DNA of 44,343 bases from an uncultured Collinsella sp. GTDB taxonomy: Bacteria; Actinomycetota; Coriobacteriia; Coriobacteriales; Coriobacteriaceae. Numbering within the stretch: position 1 is the first letter of the stretch; the number at the start of each line of letters is the position of its first letter. The stretch is taken from NCBI GenBank assembly GCA_900541725.1, contig UQLB01000019.1, positions 1 through 44,343 of the forward strand, read 5' to 3'. The notes below the pieces were generated by a model. It did no database searches. It had not been told where the DNA came from and saw only the letters and a program-made list of their open reading frames with translations. A program made the translations under genes and the position numbers. This document shows, piece by piece, positions 41,551 to 44,343 of the stretch.

Positions 41551-41586
41551 AATATACTACGAAGACGAATTAACGTACAGTTGTAC
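41551..41586 (-). promoter_or_regulatory. Putative promoter and operator of the YhgE/Pip pair
   Basis: TATATT on the minus strand (41551-41556) is a good -10 box about 57 bp before the start. GTACAGTTGTAC (41575-41586), a 5-bp inverted repeat with a 2-bp spacer, covers the -35 position, so a repressor bound there would block the promoter. Confidence 0.5.
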
Positions 41587-41642
41587 AGTATCTTTAATTT
41601 CAGCAGGTCACAAAACCACAACCCCGACAAATAATTGATCCC

Positions 41643-41740
41643 TTGGGGACGGAGGAATCATTCAAAAGGAAACGAGAGTGGAAAATCTCCCACTTCAAGC
41701 CCGCATTCGAGCCAAAAGTGGGAGATTATCCACTCTCGTT
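41643..41740 (-). terminator. Long hairpin after htpG, with a neighbouring repeat word
   Basis: Arms 41671-41695 and 41716-41740 are 25 bp with one mismatch, separated by 20 nt; TTTCCTTTT follows on the minus strand, so it may end htpG transcription. Just beyond, TTGGGGACGGAGGAA (41643-41657) repeats a word from hairpin B at 33397-33411 without its partner arm. Confidence 0.6.
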
Positions 41741-41770
41741 CTAATCTAGTTACGGTGCCGTATCCCCGAA

Positions 41771-43795
41771 CTACATCAAGTTACAAACAGCTGCCGCGAA
41801 GGCTACGGGGTCCTCGGGGAGGATGCCCTCGACGAGCAGGGCCTGGTCGTAGAGCAGGCCGGAGTACTGCTTAATCTTGTCGGCGTCGCCCGCCTTCTGG
41901 GCAGCGACGAGCTTGGCGAAGACAGGATGCTTAGCGTTGAGCTCGAGCACGCGCTGGCTCTTGGGCATACCGTCGGGCGCGCCCTCGGGACCCTTCTGAA
42001 GCACCTTCTCCATCTCGAGCGAAAGCGGACCCTCGGTGGTGATGCAGGCGGGGGCATCGGTCAGGCGCGCAGAGACGGCAACCTTCTCGACCTTGTCGCC
42101 GAGCGCCTCCTTCATAGCGTTAAAGAGGTCCTCGTTCTCCTTGGTGGCGTCCTCGGCCTCCTTCTTCTCGTCATCGGTCGCCAAGTCAAGATCGCCGGTC
42201 GCGACGTTCTTAAGCTCCAGGTGACGATCCTCGACCTCAGGCTCGGCACCATCGGCAACTGCCTTCTCGGCAGCCTCGCGAGCAGCGTCATCCTCGTAGA
42301 CCTTGGGCATATCGGCAGCCACGTACTCACGCATGGCCTGGAAGGTGAACTCATCCACGTCCTGCGTCAGCAGCAGTACATCGTAGCCGCGGTCGAGCAC
42401 GCCCTTCACGACGGGCATCTTGGCCAGACGCTCGCGCGAATCGCCGGCGGCATAGTAGATTGCCTTCTGGCCCTCGGGCATACCCTTAGCATACTCGGCA
42501 AGGGTGATCATTTTCTGCTCCTTGGCAGACCAGAACAGCAGCAGGTCGGCGAGCTCATCGGCCTTCATGCCATAGCTCGAGTAGATGCCGTACTTAAGAC
42601 CGCGACCAAAGTTCTCAAAGAACTTCTCGTAGGCCTCGCGGTCGTTGTCACGCATATCCTCAAGGTCGGCGGTGATCTTCTTCTCGACACGCTTGGCAAT
42701 GGCCTTGAGCTGACGGTTCTGCTGCAACGTCTCACGCGAAATATTGAGCGTCACGTCGGCAGAGTCCACAACACCGCGCACAAAGTTGTAGTAGTCGGGC
42801 AGCAGGTCGTCGCACTTCTCCATAATCAGCACGTTGGAGCTGTAGAGCGCCAGGCCCTTCTCGTAGTCCTTGCTGTACAGATCGAACGGGGCGCGACCCG
42901 GCACAAACAGCAGTGCATCGTACTCAAGCGTACCCTCGGCATGGAAGCTGATAGTGCGCGCGGGATCGTCAAAGTCGTGGAACGTGGACTTGTAGAACTC
43001 GTTGTAATCCTTCTGCTCAACGTCGGAGCTGCGCTTTTTCCAGATCGGCGTCATGGAGTTGATGGTCTCGAGCTCCTGGTAGTCCTCGTACTCGGGCTTG
43101 TAATCATCCGGCGCGTCCTCGGGCTTGGGTTTCTGGCGGCTCTTGGACACCATCATCTGGACCGGGTAGCGCACATAGTTGCTGTACTGCTGAATCAGGC
43201 TCTTGAGGCCCCACTCGGTCAGGAAGCGATCGTAGGTCTCGGCCTCGCCATCGGCATCGAGCTTCTCGTTCTCGCGCAGCGTCAGGATGACATCGGTACC
43301 GTGCTCAGCACGCTCGCCATCCTCGATGGTGTAGCCCTCAAGGCCGTCGGACTCCCAAACGTGGGCGGTATCCTCGCCATAAGCGCGGCTGACGACCTTC
43401 ACGTGGCTGGCGACCATAAAGGCGGAGTAGAAACCCACGCCAAACTGACCGATGATGTCGACATCGGAACCCTGCTGCTCGGCGTTCTCGGTCTTAAACT
43501 CCTCGGAGCCGGAATGAGCGATAGTGCCTAGGTTGCGCTCGAGCTCCTCGGCGGTCATGCCAATGCCGTTATCCGAGATGGTAATGGTGCGGGCGTCTTT
43601 ATCAAAGGAGACGCGAATGGCCAGGTCGCCCTGGTCGATCTTGACGCTCGGGTCCTGCAGACTCTTAAAGTTGAGCTTGTCGACGGCGTCGCTCGCGTTA
43701 GAGATAAGCTCGCGCAGGAAGATTTCCTTATTGGTGTAGATGGAGTTGATCATGAGGTCGAGCAGTTTTTTGCTCTCGGTCTTAAATTGACGCAT
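41771..43795 (-). CDS. htpG: Molecular chaperone HtpG (Hsp90)
   Basis: A 674-residue ATP-dependent chaperone. The N-terminal GHKL ATPase shows LRELISNASDAVDKL, ISDNGIGMTAEEL, NLGTIAHSGSEEF and GQFGVGFYSAFMV. The middle domain includes the ISRETLQQNRQLKAI segment, and the C-terminal dimer domain follows. The region at about 515-560 is more acidic than usual. It starts at ATG 43795 after AAAGGA. No CIRCE or HspR-type box was seen upstream. Confidence 0.95.
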   Translation of the reverse strand: MRQFKTESKKLLDLMINSIYTNKEIFLRELISNASDAVDKLNFKSLQDPSVKIDQGDLAIRVSFDKDARTITISDNGIGMTAEELERNLGTIAHSGSEEFKTENAEQQGSDVDIIGQFGVGFYSAFMVASHVKVVSRAYGEDTAHVWESDGLEGYTIEDGERAEHGTDVILTLRENEKLDADGEAETYDRFLTEWGLKSLIQQYSNYVRYPVQMMVSKSRQKPKPEDAPDDYKPEYEDYQELETINSMTPIWKKRSSDVEQKDYNEFYKSTFHDFDDPARTISFHAEGTLEYDALLFVPGRAPFDLYSKDYEKGLALYSSNVLIMEKCDDLLPDYYNFVRGVVDSADVTLNISRETLQQNRQLKAIAKRVEKKITADLEDMRDNDREAYEKFFENFGRGLKYGIYSSYGMKADELADLLLFWSAKEQKMITLAEYAKGMPEGQKAIYYAAGDSRERLAKMPVVKGVLDRGYDVLLLTQDVDEFTFQAMREYVAADMPKVYEDDAAREAAEKAVADGAEPEVEDRHLELKNVATGDLDLATDDEKKEAEDATKENEDLFNAMKEALGDKVEKVAVSARLTDAPACITTEGPLSLEMEKVLQKGPEGAPDGMPKSQRVLELNAKHPVFAKLVAAQKAGDADKIKQYSGLLYDQALLVEGILPEDPVAFAAAVCNLM

Positions 43796-44013
43796 GTGCA
43801 GTCCTTTCGCGCTACCCCCGTCCGCAAAAACGGCCCGGTCGCCCGAGCCGAATCGCAGACCTGCTATGTTCAGACTTAGATTTTATAACCCATTAGCGCG
43901 CATATATACATACGGAATCGAAAAACTGTATGTCTAAGCGCTCCGATGCGCCAATTGCCAAGGAGCGTCCCCAACTGCCGGCAGAGACGATATGAGCAGG
44001 ACATAAAAACATT
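43796..44013. other. Spacer between htpG and the IS110 element
   Basis: No gene is seen here. It should hold the htpG promoter (AT-rich stretch around 43880-43910) and the left end of the IS110 element, whose exact border cannot be set from one copy. A short dyad, CATAC...GTATG, lies at about 43910-43933. Confidence 0.4.
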
Positions 44014-44111
44014 GAGAGCCCCTGCTGCATGAAAGACCGCGGATTAGGCCGACAATGGTGAGTGTCTAATCCAACCGTGGCGGCCACGCCGCATTCATGG
44101 AAGGGGCTCCC
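44014..44111 (+). ncRNA. Candidate IS110 bridge RNA region / structured leader
   Basis: GAGAGCCCCTGCTGCATGAA (44014-44033) is largely complementary to TTCATGGAAGGGGCTCCC (44094-44111), closing a structure that contains GGATTAG (44041-44047) paired with CTAATCC (44066-44072) over an 18-nt loop, and a CGTGGC/GCCACG hairpin near 44076-44088. IS110-family elements encode a bridge RNA in the non-coding region before the recombinase, so this is the place to expect it. The right arm includes the recombinase ribosome site. Confidence 0.45.
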
Positions 44112-44343
44112 ATGCTCGATACTACCACCTTCGTCGGCCTCGACGTCCACGCCCGCTCGATAAAGGCCGTCTCCCTCGACGTCATGACCGGGGAGGTGCG
44201 TGCCGCGACCTTCGGCTACGACGCCGGCGCCGTCGCGGAGTGGGTCCGTTCCGTGGACCCCGGGGCCAGGTGCGTGTACGAGTCCGGGGTCACGGGCTTC
44301 GACCTGCAGAAGAGGCTCTCCGGCCTGGGGGTCGACTGCGTGG
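44112..44343 (+). mobile_element. IS110-family transposase, N-terminal part, cut by window edge
   Basis: From ATG 44112 the frame reads FVGLDVHARSIKAVSLD, then CVYESGVTGFDLQKRLSGLG, and runs off the window after 77 codons. FVGLDVH supplies Asp11 and YESG supplies Glu57, the first two residues of the RuvC-like DEDD catalytic set of IS110 recombinases. GGAAGGGG, about 5-12 bases before the start, is the ribosome site. It is oriented opposite to htpG. Whether the element is complete cannot be seen. Confidence 0.85.

Noticed and set aside
1..44343. tRNA or rRNA genes
   Set aside because: No cloverleaf with GTTCRA-type T-arm or rRNA-like sequence was noticed in any gap by eye; a dedicated scan was not possible.

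Overview
The window reads as a piece of chromosome from a high-GC Gram-positive gut anaerobe, most probably Collinsella or a close relative in the Coriobacteriia. This is inferred from gene content and style: a nickel lactate-racemase cluster, a feoA-feoA-feoB iron operon with its Cys-rich companion, paired YhgE/Pip proteins, hexuronate catabolism, FadH-like flavoproteins, GC-rich codons with strong AGGAGG-type ribosome binding sites, and many long intergenic hairpins. No 16S gene or other decisive marker is present.

Left part (1-11.3 kb, all minus strand): a flavin/Fe-S enoate-reductase-type oxidoreductase and a GltD-like NADPH flavoprotein, then a hexuronate operon read uxaC, GPH transporter, uxaB, uxaA and ended by a hairpin terminator. 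A LacI-family regulator gene follows. Two near-identical GTGAACGTTCAC operators sit on the uxaC promoter, so the regulator probably controls the operon. The products carry uronates to 2-keto-3-deoxygluconate; the last steps (kinase, aldolase) are not here.

11.4-17.4 kb (minus): a Feo ferrous-iron operon (feoA, feoA, feoB, Cys-rich protein) with two metalloregulator-like dyads, an HPr protein with Asp at position 46, and aspS.

17.5-23.0 kb: serB, larB, a larC lacking its C-terminal half, and a tetR on the plus strand, convergent with larA and an aquaglyceroporin (larD-like) on the minus strand. Together these form an incomplete lactate racemase system: no larE and no larC2 are present.

23.1-28.8 kb: a decayed IS3-type transposase tail, then a Bce-type module (response regulator, short sensor kinase, ABC ATPase, FtsX-like permease, lipoprotein), probably for sensing and resisting a peptide antibiotic. 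This region and the larA-larD pair lie between two 127-nt hairpin elements whose arms differ by compensatory changes.

28.8-44.3 kb (minus): ppc, hisS, a truncated frameshifted MFS gene, an M20 amidohydrolase, an EamA exporter, two adjacent YhgE/Pip membrane proteins and htpG. The right edge cuts into an IS110-family element on the plus strand, with a structured non-coding leader that is a candidate bridge RNA.

The most unusual material is in the intergenic regions: at least nine long inverted repeats (about 14-31 bp arms), including a run of three adjacent hairpins, a four-arm set able to fold two ways, and the covarying 127-nt pair.
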